A DNA stretch of 64,000 nt, taken from contig CAJMMA010000006.1 in the NCBI GenBank assembly GCA_905214435.1, positions 1 through 64,000 of the forward strand, read 5' to 3'. This document shows positions 25,701-33,610 of this stretch, one piece after another. The stretch is from an uncultured bacterium. GTDB lineage: Bacteria; Actinomycetota; Coriobacteriia; Coriobacteriales; Coriobacteriaceae. The position numbers were made by a program, and so were the translations under genes. Under the pieces are notes generated by a model. It did not search any database. It had not been told where the DNA came from and worked only from the letters and a program-made list of their open reading frames with translations. Positions within the stretch are counted from its first letter, which is position 1; the number at the start of each line of letters is the position of its first letter.

Positions 25701-26392
25701 GCAGAGACCCATGCCTTTATTTCATCATCGCTCATGCCCAGAATAGTTTTAAGAAGGCTCCGAAAAGCCTTGTTATACCTGTAGGTCTTGCGATTTTCAA
25801 CCCATGTTTTCCCTGTTAGACGCTCAAATTCATCGCGAAACTCTTGAGTTTTGCCTATCTCATCGATGCACTCCTCAAGCTGAGCAAGCTTGGGCTTAAC
25901 GCCGTAAAACCCTCGCGCCTCATAAAACACGCGCTGGAATCCATAGAGAACGGCAACAGATGCCTTATCACCCTTCCACGATCCTGCCTTGGTGTCGATA
26001 TTGAATAGTAAGGTTTGCGTAGGAACGGAACAGGCGCGCTCCATAGAAGCAAACACCAACGGATCGGCAATCTTGCCATCAAAATAAGAGATGGCGCGCA
26101 TTCCATCAACAACGAGATTCCCAAGCAAATAGCTCAAGATTTTAAGAAAATGCGACTTACCGGATCCATAGAAACCACTGACCCATACACCCATCTTGTT
26201 GGTAGGGTTATACAGAGAGTCGCTGTAGGCTTTAAATAAAGTAGCGAAGTGCCCCTGCAGCTCGCGCGTCACCACATACTCGCTAAGCTCTTGCCTAATT
26301 GACTCGTCTTTCTCATCGTCAGCGACAACAACACCGTTAATGGAACGGTTGATATCTTCCGTGAAGAGATTGCGAACAGTTGTGTTATCCAT
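22742..26392 (-). CDS. brxC: BREX type 1 ATPase BrxC
   Basis: This 1216-residue P-loop ATPase has Walker A GFYGSGKSH at residues 73-81 (Lys79), followed by the long helical C-terminal region typical of BrxC. BrxC is required for phage exclusion, and its ATPase domain resembles ORC/Cdc6-type AAA modules. The preferred start is ATG 26392, with AAGGAG 7 bp upstream; an in-frame TTG at 26407 would overlap that site. The length agrees with the family. It lies between brxB and pglX in canonical type 1 order. A very long antisense open frame exists here but is only a composition effect. Confidence 0.95.
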   Translation of the reverse strand: MDNTTVRNLFTEDINRSINGVVVADDEKDESIRQELSEYVVTRELQGHFATLFKAYSDSLYNPTNKMGVWVSGFYGSGKSHFLKILSYLLGNLVVDGMRAISYFDGKIADPLVFASMERACSVPTQTLLFNIDTKAGSWKGDKASVAVLYGFQRVFYEARGFYGVKPKLAQLEECIDEIGKTQEFRDEFERLTGKTWVENRKTYRYNKAFRSLLKTILGMSDDEIKAWVSAPDDELLQPDEFAQKVKEYIDAQAAANGGDFRLVFMVDEVGQFIANGGNSDRLLSLQTVVEELGSVCGGRVWVMVSSQEDIYNLGLPGGLDTSMFSKILGRFDTRLSLSSSSVDEVIQRRILEKTAPAADALAQVYEQDSAVLKNNFTFEGSRADLAGYANAKEFVASYPFVGYQFKLLPDVMTEVRKHGVKAKHMSTGERSMLSAFQESVQAIQHEQTGALVPFWRFFDTISKDLEHGISQVVDRAVRAAENAEGLEPYDVQVLKLLYLIRYIGYVKATVENISILMIDSLDVDKRALKDRVKESLARLEHETYVARQGDTYSFLTDEEQEIAQEIAQTPIDNAKVIESIKKRLFDSIYTARKLNREANDFPFDRYVDGSIHGSSMGGMELSVVTMASDLGCADDAELALKSVDKAIVALSDEVDYWGPLVNAARIRMYAQTRNLQELLPSTRQIVETKMREADSNEKEADILLTEAVLRARCAVNGRMVEVRATKPAQVFDQVLAQLCDVIFGKAGYIGAPVTSDSDIRSTLAGNIQTGLDGMDAGNARALKEVEDYLRVQHQRHLDTAMGDIQRKYQQKPYGWREVNIANVVAQLVVEQRAQVLFGGQTIQANDNRMVALLRKDADKAQVRLRVRMSDRLMQATGELMRDLFDLKTVPSNEDKLVAELKERLEDLREACLAIARDYYTGIKPAYPYPGEDECEKMRSEVADVLKDQNEAEAFLTTFTKHEERLLDAKEDFDKVVEFFESNQRTAFDHAKDFLSRTEGIEYASDDIPSAVENVAKVREILKDPKPYARIKDLQPLMDPVEDDMKKLLGIRRNEFLHCIESDLQDLQAQAEGQEGFVKQAKDAIADAGTKYESFKNRAHSAQSLNELSVAATNWGNWLSAATNGMYDAVDAARMRMDNERRITEVASTGEVVKKISNKGAASSTPVPQRKIKTVRRADLAKPSRLLSAEDVERYVDDLRSRLMEALAANDEIRIN

Positions 26393-26448
26393 TGTAAACT
26401 CCTTCAAATTGGAGAACGGCAGTCAACAAAGCGAGTAGAAAGTCGCAC

Positions 26449-27141
26449 TTAAGAGATATCGATTGCGCGGTAGTAGTTCTCCGCTGCAAGCCTGTTAAAC
26501 AAGGTGACAGACGAGCCGTTAAAGGTGCCGGGATAAGCCGCAATAACGGGGACGTCAGAAAAGTCAGATTGCATTGAATCGAACAGGTTATGGACTCTTA
26601 AAAAGGGATAGACCTCGCCAACCCCAACGAGCAAAATCGCATCGCCCGGTACATGTGGTTGCGTCAGGTCCAAAACCACATTGGAGACAACATCGGGTTG
26701 GCAATAATCAACCACGTCATCGAGCACGGCCTTTGAACCAAAATCAGCTTCTTGCTCTTGCATTGCTTCAAGAACATCAAGGTCATCAAGAATCGCCAGT
26801 ACAGCGTCGTAGAGGTTCACGACCTTGAGCGTGCACGGAAGCTTGTCGGCCTCGGCATCGCGTGAAAGGGTGTCAAATAATGCACGCGCCTCAAACTCCA
26901 GCGCGGGGTCATAGCAAAAGGTGTGGAAGCCGATCTCATTGCCTATGCCCTTGTTGGCCAAAAAGTCCTCGCTGCACAGGCACTCGCGCAGAAGCTGCGC
27001 GCGTCGCTCAAATTCCTGACGGGCGTGCTCGGAGCGGACATGCGCCGCCACGACGCTCTTACGGGAATGGATGCCGATATTGGTGGTGAGATCGGTCGCC
27101 GGGGTGATAGCAGGTTCGGCGGCGCTGTTGACGGGAGCCAC
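26449..27141 (-). CDS. brxB: BREX type 1 protein BrxB (DUF1788)
   Basis: This 230-residue protein matches BrxB in size, operon position and its C-terminal core. The core starts DAILLVGVGEVYPFLRVHNL and ends VPVIAAYPGTFNGSSVTLFN, typical of DUF1788. The biochemical role is unknown, although BrxB is needed for defence and probably bridges other BREX proteins. Translation appears to start at GTG 27141, one base after the brxA stop codon, which suggests coupling. The N-terminal 40 residues (TPATDLTTNIGIHSRKS) are not recognised and may be lineage-specific. Confidence 0.9.
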   Translation of the reverse strand: MAPVNSAAEPAITPATDLTTNIGIHSRKSVVAAHVRSEHARQEFERRAQLLRECLCSEDFLANKGIGNEIGFHTFCYDPALEFEARALFDTLSRDAEADKLPCTLKVVNLYDAVLAILDDLDVLEAMQEQEADFGSKAVLDDVVDYCQPDVVSNVVLDLTQPHVPGDAILLVGVGEVYPFLRVHNLFDSMQSDFSDVPVIAAYPGTFNGSSVTLFNRLAAENYYRAIDIS

Positions 27142-27142
27142 G

Positions 27143-27793
27143 CTACATCACCACCCTGCCGGTAAGGGCCGCGATAAGCGACTGCTCGCCCAGCAGAACC
27201 AAGGCTCGCTCGACATCGGAATCGAGGAAGAGTGGTGACAGGCGCTCGGACTCCGGGCCCTGGCCCTCGCCGATAAGGCCGGCATGGCGGAGCGTCTGGC
27301 GGAGCGAGCCCTTAATGCGCTTGACCGTGGCCTCAGTCCAGCGGGCCGCGTCCGGATACTCCGTGGTAAAGCGCGTCATAAAGGCGTTGAGGTCAACCGC
27401 CGTAAAGGCATAATCGAAGTTTTGTAGGCGCTCCCCTACCTCGACGAGCACGAGTTCGCGCACGATATCGTAGCGGCAGATCATGCTGTAGAAGATGGCC
27501 TGGTCCGCCTGCGTGGGAGTGCCGGATGCCATGAGCCTGGTTAGGGATGACACAGCCTCGACGGCGATATTGGAGTCGATGCCACGCACGGCGCATGCGG
27601 CGTCCGTGGGCGCCATGGCGTCGAGGCGTCGAAGGCACACGGTTGCGCGGTTGGCGACCATGCGCTCCGTGGGATATTGAAAGAGGTTCTCGCTCTTTAC
27701 GCGTACAATGACCTGCTCGTCGCTTGCGCCCTGCATACGAAGGGCAGCGACGATGCGCATCTCATGCGGGAGGAATTGCTCGCGGGTGAGCAC
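27143..27793 (-). CDS. brxA: BREX type 1 protein BrxA (DUF1819), with a G-tract at its start
   Basis: This 216-residue protein is the first gene of the BREX operon. The DUF1819 core is recognisable from FLPHEMRIVAALRMQGASDE and ENLFQYPTERMVANRATVCL. BrxA is a small DNA-binding protein required for defence in studied systems. As assembled, the only in-frame start is GTG 27793, whose first G is the last base of a ten-G run and which lacks an ordinary ribosome site. A better-placed start, GTG 27825-27827 with GGAG 8 bp upstream, is in a different frame. It would join brxA if the run were 9 or 12 G. The true N-terminus and expression state are therefore uncertain. Confidence 0.9.
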   Translation of the reverse strand: MLTREQFLPHEMRIVAALRMQGASDEQVIVRVKSENLFQYPTERMVANRATVCLRRLDAMAPTDAACAVRGIDSNIAVEAVSSLTRLMASGTPTQADQAIFYSMICRYDIVRELVLVEVGERLQNFDYAFTAVDLNAFMTRFTTEYPDAARWTEATVKRIKGSLRQTLRHAGLIGEGQGPESERLSPLFLDSDVERALVLLGEQSLIAALTGRVVM

Positions 27794-27802
27794 CCCCCCC
27801 CC
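27793..27802 (-). promoter_or_regulatory. Homopolymeric G10 tract at the brxA start (candidate phase switch)
   Basis: Ten consecutive C on the plus strand (G on the coding strand) touch the brxA start codon. With 10 G, the GGAG-preceded GTG at 27827 reads through the tract and stops at a TGA 13 codons after it begins to diverge from brxA. With 9 or 12 G it is fused in frame to brxA. This is the layout of slipped-strand contingency loci. Confidence 0.65.
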
Positions 27803-28094
27803 GAACGCTTTTTGTGGTTACATCCACAGTACACGCTCCAAGGGTGTCAAAGGCTGTCACAAGTGCGCCGCAACCCGGCAGGCAGGCGCGGCGCACATGA
27901 CAATAATCATACCTGTTGGTAAAAAAGTTACCACGCCCAGAGTGTCAAATGTTGAGCAACAAAATTTAATCCGGTTAACGGTCATTTTCGCAGCTTAGAA
28001 ACTTTAACGAGGTCGCCCCAAATCACACTTGCCAGACAACCGCGCTTACGAATGCAGGCACGCACACGCCCAACGCCATCCTCCGCTATATTCA
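27803..28094. promoter_or_regulatory. Intergenic region upstream of brxA
   Basis: The BREX promoter must lie here on the minus strand. Visible candidates are two TTGACA boxes (27943-27948 and 27845-27850) and a TATGAT box (27906-27911). No pair has both good hexamers at 16-18 bp spacing, so I do not assign one. No BrxR-type regulator gene adjoins the operon. Confidence 0.3.
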
Positions 28095-28122
28095 ACATAG
28101 AGTTATACATATGATTCTATGT
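28095..28122 (+). promoter_or_regulatory. Operator-like inverted repeat ACATAGA/TCTATGT
   Basis: Seven-base arms at 28095-28101 and 28116-28122 flank an AT-rich centre containing TATACAT. The repeat ends just before the ribosome site of the small gene at 28135. This is the arrangement of a self-regulated small DNA-binding protein. Confidence 0.45.
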
Positions 28123-28134
28123 AAGGAGTTTCAT

Positions 28135-28308
28135 ATGTCTGTCGTAAAGTCTATTTCTGATCAGACGCGCGCACTAACTACCATTCAGAAACGCGAAGAA
28201 CACATTCAACGTGCCATCGCTCGTGGCTACGACGACCTCACCAACGGTCGCGTACGCCCCTGGAAACAAGCAAAGGCCGAGGCGGATCGGATACGAGCCT
28301 CGAGATAA
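28135..28308 (+). CDS. Small basic protein, antitoxin-like, divergent from BREX
   Basis: A 57-residue protein starting at ATG 28135, 8 bp after AAGGAG. The sequence has an N-terminal helix-rich part (SISDQTRALTTIQKREEHIQ) and a C-terminus ARGYDDLTNGRVRPWKQAKA. The latter resembles the ends of small RelB/Phd-like antitoxins, but a firm match cannot be claimed. No toxin gene follows. The palindrome directly upstream suggests autoregulation. It is transcribed away from the BREX operon and might regulate it, or be an orphan antitoxin. Confidence 0.6.
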   Translation: MSVVKSISDQTRALTTIQKREEHIQRAIARGYDDLTNGRVRPWKQAKAEADRIRASR

Positions 28309-28438
28309 TCCCTCCCCCATGTAACCATCCTGTAAATCATAGCGGCGTAGTCGAGTTTTACCGTGATGCGGTCGCGCCTGGCGCTCCACTGTGCTAAAGT
28401 ATCCCGAACGTTCAAACGACTACGAGGGGAACTAGAAG

Positions 28439-29563
28439 ATGGCACGTGTGCACAACTTCTCAGCTGGCCCGGCCGCACTGCCTACATGCGTGCTCGCCGA
28501 GATCGCCGACGAGATGATGGACTACCGCGGTTGCGGCATGTCCGTGCTCGAGATGAGCCATCGATCTAGTATGTACCAGCAGATTATCGACGACGCCGAG
28601 GCAACCCTGCGCCGCCTGCTGAGTATCCCCGACAACTACCGTGTCCTGTTTTTGCAGGGCGGCGCCACGCTGCAGTTTGCGGGCATCCCCATGAACCTCA
28701 TGCGCCGCGGCCGCGCCGGCTACGTCGTCACCGGCAACTTTGCCAACAAGGCGTACAAGGAGGCCGCCAAATATGGCGAGGCCGTGCTGCTCGCGAGCTC
28801 CGAGGACACCAATTTCGACCGCATTCCCACCATGGCCGACATCAGCGCGCGCATTGCCGCCGAGGCCACGGGCGACGGGCTCGACTACGTCTACATCTGC
28901 CAGAACAACACTATCTTTGGCACCATGTACCACGAGCTGCCCAGCTGTGGCGATGTGCCGCTGGTCGCCGATGTCTCGAGCTGCTTTTTGTCGCAGCCGC
29001 TCGACGTCGAGCGCTACGGACTCATCTACGCCGGCGCTCAGAAAAACGCCGGCGCCGCGGGCGTGACCGTGGTCATCGTGCGCGACGATCTCATCGCAGA
29101 TGGCCCCGCCTTTGCGCAGACGCCGCAGTACATGGACCTTAAGACCCAGACCGCCAAGGGCTCCATGCTCAACACGCCTAACACCTTTGGCATCTACGTA
29201 TGCGGCAAGGTGTTCCATTGGGTGGAGCAGACCGGCGGGCTCGCAACCATGGCCGAGCGCAACTGGGCCAAGGCCAACCTGCTCTATGACCTGCTCGAGC
29301 ACAGCGAGCTGTTCCATGGCGCCACGCAGGCCGACAGCCGCTCCATCGCCAACGTCACCTTCCGCACCGGCGACGCCGAGCTCGACGCGGCCTTTGTCGC
29401 AGGCGCGGCCAAGCACCAGATTCAAAACGTCAAGGGCCATCGCCTGGTGGGCGGCATGCGCGCCAGCGTCTACAACGCCGTAACCATGGAAGACGTGCAG
29501 GCACTTGCCTCGTACATGAAGGACTTCGAAGCGCAGCATAGTTTGAGTCCGCGATCTAACTAG
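28439..29563 (+). CDS. serC: Phosphoserine aminotransferase
   Basis: This 374-residue PLP enzyme transfers an amino group from glutamate to 3-phosphohydroxypyruvate, giving phosphoserine, the second step of serine synthesis. The N-terminal NFSAGPAALP is the family signature. The cofactor lysine is in YAGAQKNAG (Lys202), and QNNTIFGT forms part of the phosphate and cofactor site. ATG 28439 follows GAGGGGAA. The gene is followed 72 bp later by serA on the same strand, forming a serine-synthesis operon. No serB phosphatase is adjacent, although two histidine phosphatases lie 5 kb away. Confidence 0.97.
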   Translation: MARVHNFSAGPAALPTCVLAEIADEMMDYRGCGMSVLEMSHRSSMYQQIIDDAEATLRRLLSIPDNYRVLFLQGGATLQFAGIPMNLMRRGRAGYVVTGNFANKAYKEAAKYGEAVLLASSEDTNFDRIPTMADISARIAAEATGDGLDYVYICQNNTIFGTMYHELPSCGDVPLVADVSSCFLSQPLDVERYGLIYAGAQKNAGAAGVTVVIVRDDLIADGPAFAQTPQYMDLKTQTAKGSMLNTPNTFGIYVCGKVFHWVEQTGGLATMAERNWAKANLLYDLLEHSELFHGATQADSRSIANVTFRTGDAELDAAFVAGAAKHQIQNVKGHRLVGGMRASVYNAVTMEDVQALASYMKDFEAQHSLSPRSN

Positions 29564-29635
29564 CCCGCAACGCGCGGGCCGACCAGCCATCTCAAACCAC
29601 CCTGTTTAGATCAAAACCTGCTAAGGAGTTTTTCC

Positions 29636-30799
29636 ATGCGTAAGATTAAGACCATCGACGACATCACCAAAGACGGCAAAGTCGAGTTTGGCGAGGGCTA
29701 CGAGTTTGTGGGCACCGCCGAGGAGGCCGACGCTATCCTGATGCGCTCCACCGACCTGCACGGCTACGAGCTGCCCGAGGGCATCCGCGCCATCGCCCGC
29801 TGCGGCGCCGGCGTCAACAACATCCCCGTCGAGGAGTACGCCAGAAAGGGCGTCGTCGTCTTTAACTCCCCCGGTGCCAACAGCAACGCCGTCAAGGAGC
29901 TCGTCCTGGGCATGCTGGTGCTTTCGAGCCGCGGCGTCGTGCAGTCGATGAACTGGGTGCGCAACAACGCCGACGACCCCGAGATCCAGGTCGATGCCGA
30001 GAAGGCCAAGAAGGCCTTTGTGGGCCGCGAGCTCAAGGGCAAGCGCATCGGCGTCATCGGCCTGGGCAACGTAGGCTCCAAGGTCGCCAACGCCTGTGTC
30101 GACCTGGGCATGGACGTTTACGGCTACGATCCGTTCATTTCCGTCGAGCACGCGTGGGTGCTGAGCCGCGAGGTGCAGCGCGTGGGCACGCTCGAGGATC
30201 TGTGCCGCGGCTGCGACTACCTCACCGTGCACGTGCCCAGCAAGGCCGATACCATCGGCATGATCAGCACCGAGCAGATCGACCTGCTGGCCCCGGACGC
30301 CGTGCTCATCAACTACGCGCGCGAGACCATCATTGACGAGGACGCCATCGACGCCGCCCTGCGCGCGGGCAAGCTCAGCTGGTTTAGCTGCGACTTTGCC
30401 ACGCCCAAGACCGTCAAGATGCCCAACACGTTTATCACCACGCATTCGGGCGCCGGCACCGGCGAGGCCGAGGCCAACTGCGCCGACATGGCCATCAGCG
30501 AGCTCAAGGATTACCTGGAAAACGGCAACATCGCGCACAGCGTCAACTACCCCGCCTGCAGCATGGGCAAGGCGCGCGCCGCAAGCCGCATTGCCTGCCT
30601 GCATGCCAACGTGCCCAACATGATCGGTCAGATCACGGCCATTCTCGCCAAGGACAACGCCAACGTGCAGCGCATGACCAACGAGTCCGCTGGCGAGAAC
30701 GCCTACACCATGTTCGACACCGATGAGCACCTGGACGGCAGCACGATCGAGGCACTTAAGCAAATTCCGTCGATGTATCGTGTGCGCGTGATTAAATAG
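29636..30799 (+). CDS. serA: D-3-phosphoglycerate dehydrogenase with ACT domain
   Basis: This 387-residue NAD-dependent enzyme oxidises 3-phosphoglycerate to 3-phosphohydroxypyruvate. It shows the Rossmann motif GVIGLGNVGSKVA (about residue 138-150), and the catalytic Arg/Glu/His region ends in ITTHSGAGTGEAE. A C-terminal ACT domain (about 315-387), beginning ASRIACLHANVPNMIGQITA, probably binds serine for feedback control. This is the short class without the extra substrate-binding domain. AAGGAG precedes the ATG. It is co-directional with serC and followed by a strong terminator. Confidence 0.97.
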   Translation: MRKIKTIDDITKDGKVEFGEGYEFVGTAEEADAILMRSTDLHGYELPEGIRAIARCGAGVNNIPVEEYARKGVVVFNSPGANSNAVKELVLGMLVLSSRGVVQSMNWVRNNADDPEIQVDAEKAKKAFVGRELKGKRIGVIGLGNVGSKVANACVDLGMDVYGYDPFISVEHAWVLSREVQRVGTLEDLCRGCDYLTVHVPSKADTIGMISTEQIDLLAPDAVLINYARETIIDEDAIDAALRAGKLSWFSCDFATPKTVKMPNTFITTHSGAGTGEAEANCADMAISELKDYLENGNIAHSVNYPACSMGKARAASRIACLHANVPNMIGQITAILAKDNANVQRMTNESAGENAYTMFDTDEHLDGSTIEALKQIPSMYRVRVIK

Positions 30800-30838
30800 C
30801 GCCGGCGCCAATCCTGCCAGACAGACCACGAAGCCCAT

Positions 30839-30875
30839 TCGGCCCCCGTTTTCACGAAACGGGGGCCGATTTTGT
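30839..30875 (+). terminator. Terminator after serA
   Basis: The stem CGGCCCCCGTTT/GAAACGGGGGCCG has a 4-nt loop and is followed by ATTTTGTT. It is a strong rho-independent terminator for the serCA operon. The rest of the space to 31146 is AT-rich and holds nothing I recognise. Confidence 0.9.
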
Positions 30876-31146
30876 TGCTCCGGACGACTTTAAAATGATA
30901 CCCAGAACAAGTTTTTTCAGATAATCGATAGTGAGGCTCAAGTCGCTAAGCACACCCGCTTTGATAAACAGCTTTATCAGGGACTTTAGTAGGTAAAAAT
31001 CGATCTCTATGTGCCGAATGTAAGTTGACTGTCCATTTTCCGAAACAACTTATTCTAGATAGCATTTTTAAGGCCCCTCCAAGGCGAAATATAAGTCTTT
31101 TTGTGACCAAAACTCTAGTCCGCGCGACTGTTTTCCACCCGCGCGG

Positions 31147-32196
31147 CTACATTCCTGCCCAATCGATAAAAATCTCCTCACGAAGCCGCCGTTCGAGCTC
31201 CTGCTGTCGCGGCGTCTTGTCTTTCAGCGGCACATCGAGATAGGACATGATGAGCTCCATCACCACGCGGAAGGCATCGGAGTCGGCCAGCTGGCCATAG
31301 GTCATCAGAACGACGGGATATCCCATCGCTTGCAAGGCCGTCGTTCGATCGGAGTCCGAGATCTTGGATTCAATGGATCCGTGAATGGCTTTACCTTGGC
31401 ATTCAACCAGACACTCTCGACTGCCGTCCTTATTTGCCAGCAGGATATCGGCATAGCGCCTATCAAGCCCCGAAATCAGGCGGGCGCTGCGCGTCATACG
31501 AATCTCAACGTTATTGGTAAGGCTCAGCCCTTCGCCGCCGCGCAACCTCGTAAGGCCAAACAGCATCGAAGCCTGGACCTCGAGCGGCGATGCTGCCACC
31601 CCCGTAATGCATTTCGCGGCTCGTATGAACGATTTAGCGCCGCGGAGCCCCCGGACCTTATCGACGAACTCTGTAAGCTCAGAGAGCTCGATCAAGGGAG
31701 GTCGTTTCCACAAGTCCGTTGGATTCCCCGAGACATCCTTTACGTTTTCCCAGCCCGACCGTGCGTCACCCCACCGGCCCCCGTATGCCTGCTCAAGTGC
31801 CGACTTTACCTGAGGCGCAATCTTGCACACGGCAAAGGTGCCGCACATCTCATACATGCACATGATCAGACGCTCGTTTGAGACCGAGGAAGCCAGGGTC
31901 AGCAGGGTAAAGAGCGGGGACGCGACATCGAGGCCAAACTCTGTCTGTCGCATGGAATCAAACGGCCTCTCCCCGTTCCAAACATGCCTGACAATGCGAT
32001 CGCCCTTACGTCCGCAGCTGCCGTGCGCCAACACGTGTAACGGGGTGCCCAGGAAATGCGTGACGAGCGGATGCTCACATAGGTGCTCCCTGCGCGGATC
32101 GTCCGCAGAATCGGGCAGGTCCGGCATTATTGCCAAGACCTGTGGAGGTATCCGGTGATACCGAAAGGCAGATATGTCGCACAGCATGTCGTCCAT
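31147..32196 (-). CDS. AbiEi-like / DUF559-type protein (copy 1)
   Basis: This 349-residue protein has an N-terminal region resembling AbiEi-family antitoxin/regulator proteins and a linker IRAAKCITGVAASPLEVQAS of the '(A/E)SPLE' type. The C-terminal domain resembles a restriction-endonuclease fold: RYADILLANKDGSRECLVEC, then SDRTTALQAMGYPVVLMTY. The Asp ... Glu-x-x-Gly/Gln pattern and the following Arg/Leu-x-x-Met-Gly-Tyr match DUF559 (Vsr-like) domains. A toxin partner is absent. A longer frame to 32556 is antisense to the next gene and was rejected. A related protein lies at 40632-41840. A host-encoded defence or regulatory role is inferred only from the family. Confidence 0.6.
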   Translation of the reverse strand: MDDMLCDISAFRYHRIPPQVLAIMPDLPDSADDPRREHLCEHPLVTHFLGTPLHVLAHGSCGRKGDRIVRHVWNGERPFDSMRQTEFGLDVASPLFTLLTLASSVSNERLIMCMYEMCGTFAVCKIAPQVKSALEQAYGGRWGDARSGWENVKDVSGNPTDLWKRPPLIELSELTEFVDKVRGLRGAKSFIRAAKCITGVAASPLEVQASMLFGLTRLRGGEGLSLTNNVEIRMTRSARLISGLDRRYADILLANKDGSRECLVECQGKAIHGSIESKISDSDRTTALQAMGYPVVLMTYGQLADSDAFRVVMELIMSYLDVPLKDKTPRQQELERRLREEIFIDWAGM

Positions 32197-32350
32197 GAAG
32201 GGTACGTACCCGCTGCGTCGCTTGTGAACCCGCTCGGACGGCAAACGCGCTGGCTCGGCCTGCGAACGGTAAATACTGCCACGCCCACGTCGCGGATCTC
32301 TCAGGAGGCTTACAATCGGTTTGGAAAGCAAACTGATTGTGAGGTTGCAT

Positions 32351-33571
32351 ATGGTTGATGAGGATTTTGCCTGGCGGCTTGCGCAGGAGCTCGTGCGGAT
32401 TGACAGCTCAGACCCGGGCGCGTATGAGGATGAAATTGAGCGCTTCATTAAGAGGCTCATTGAGCAGCAGCTGGCACAACTTGATAGTTCTGCGCTCGAT
32501 GCCGTGCAGATTGAGGAGCTCGAAGTGCTGCCCGGGCGCCGCAACCTTAAAGTCACCGTGCCGGGCCAAAGCGACGAGCCGCGGCTGATCTATATCTGCC
32601 ACATGGATACCGTCACCTTGGGCGATGGCTGGGACGCAGACATCGAACCGCTTGGGGCGGTTGTGCGCGACGATAAACTCTATGGCCGCGGTGCCTGCGA
32701 TATGAAGGGTGGCCTGGCCTGCGCCATTGCCGCACTGGTCCATACGCTCGAGCGCGTGGCGGCGGATGGCGCGCTGCCACGCCGCGGCTTTTCGCTCATC
32801 TGCTCGGTCGACGAGGAAGACTTCATGCGCGGCTCAGAGGCCGCGATCGATGCTGGCTGGGTCGGCTCGCGCGAATGGGTGCTGGACACCGAGCCCACCG
32901 ACGGGCAGATCCAGGTGGCGCACAAGGGTCGCACGTGGTTCGAGATCGAGATGGCCGGCGTCACGGCTCATGCAAGCCAGCCTTGGAAGGGCGCCGACGC
33001 CGTCGCCGCCATAGCCGAGGTCGTGTGCTCGCTTCGTCGCACGTTTGCGACGCTGCCTTTACATGAGGAGCTGGGGCCATCGACCATCACGTTTGGACAG
33101 ATCGAGGGTGGCTACCGTCCCTATGTCGTGCCCGACCACGCTAAGGTCTGGGTCGATATGCGCCTGACCCCGCCGACCGATACGGCCGCCGCGACGCGCA
33201 TGGTAGAGCAGGCCATTGTCGCCGCCGAAGCCGCGGTCCCAGGCTGCCATGGAAGCTATACCGTGACAGGCGACCGCCCCGCCATCGAGCGCGATCCGGC
33301 CTCTCCCCTTCTAGCTGCGCTCAAGTGCACAGCAGACGATGTGACGGGCACGGACACGACCGTCGGCTTCTTTACCGGCTACACCGACACTGCCGTCATT
33401 GCCGGCAAGACGGGAAACCGCAACTGCATGAGCTATGGCCCCGGGTCGCTCGCGCTCGCGCACAAGCCCAACGAATATGTGCCCCACGCCGACATCGTTC
33501 GCTGCCAACAGGTGCTGATCGCGCTCGCCGACAATACACTCTGGGGCGCGGATAGCCAAGTTGGGGCATAA
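32351..33571 (+). CDS. M20-family metallopeptidase (ArgE/DapE-like)
   Basis: This 406-residue protein is a zinc-dependent amidohydrolase of the ArgE/DapE/carboxypeptidase G2 group. Metal ligands are visible in ICHMDTV (His about 84) and GRGACDMKGG (Asp). They continue in SVDEEDFMRG (catalytic and metal Glu), DTEPTDG and the C-terminal EYVPHADIV (His). A lid/dimerisation domain sits in the middle (VAHKGRTWFEIEMAGVTAHA). The substrate is not defined; an acyl-amino acid or small peptide is likely. ATG 32351 has GTGAGG upstream. The gene is divergent from the AbiEi-like gene and 39 bp before a DUF1015 gene. Confidence 0.88.
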   Translation: MVDEDFAWRLAQELVRIDSSDPGAYEDEIERFIKRLIEQQLAQLDSSALDAVQIEELEVLPGRRNLKVTVPGQSDEPRLIYICHMDTVTLGDGWDADIEPLGAVVRDDKLYGRGACDMKGGLACAIAALVHTLERVAADGALPRRGFSLICSVDEEDFMRGSEAAIDAGWVGSREWVLDTEPTDGQIQVAHKGRTWFEIEMAGVTAHASQPWKGADAVAAIAEVVCSLRRTFATLPLHEELGPSTITFGQIEGGYRPYVVPDHAKVWVDMRLTPPTDTAAATRMVEQAIVAAEAAVPGCHGSYTVTGDRPAIERDPASPLLAALKCTADDVTGTDTTVGFFTGYTDTAVIAGKTGNRNCMSYGPGSLALAHKPNEYVPHADIVRCQQVLIALADNTLWGADSQVGA

Positions 33572-33610
33572 TAAGCCGCGAACAAACCGACTCGTGCGTT
33601 AGGACCGCCC

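Noticed and set aside
27793..27802. G10 tract dismissed as a sequencing artefact
   Set aside because: This cannot be excluded, since homopolymers are error-prone. But its position exactly between a good ribosome site and the brxA frame makes a biological switch plausible, so it is kept as a finding.
32197..32556. N-terminal extension of the AbiEi-like protein at 31147
   Set aside because: The first 120 codons are Ser/Cys-rich low-quality sequence antisense to the M20 peptidase gene. The family-like start is ATG 32196.
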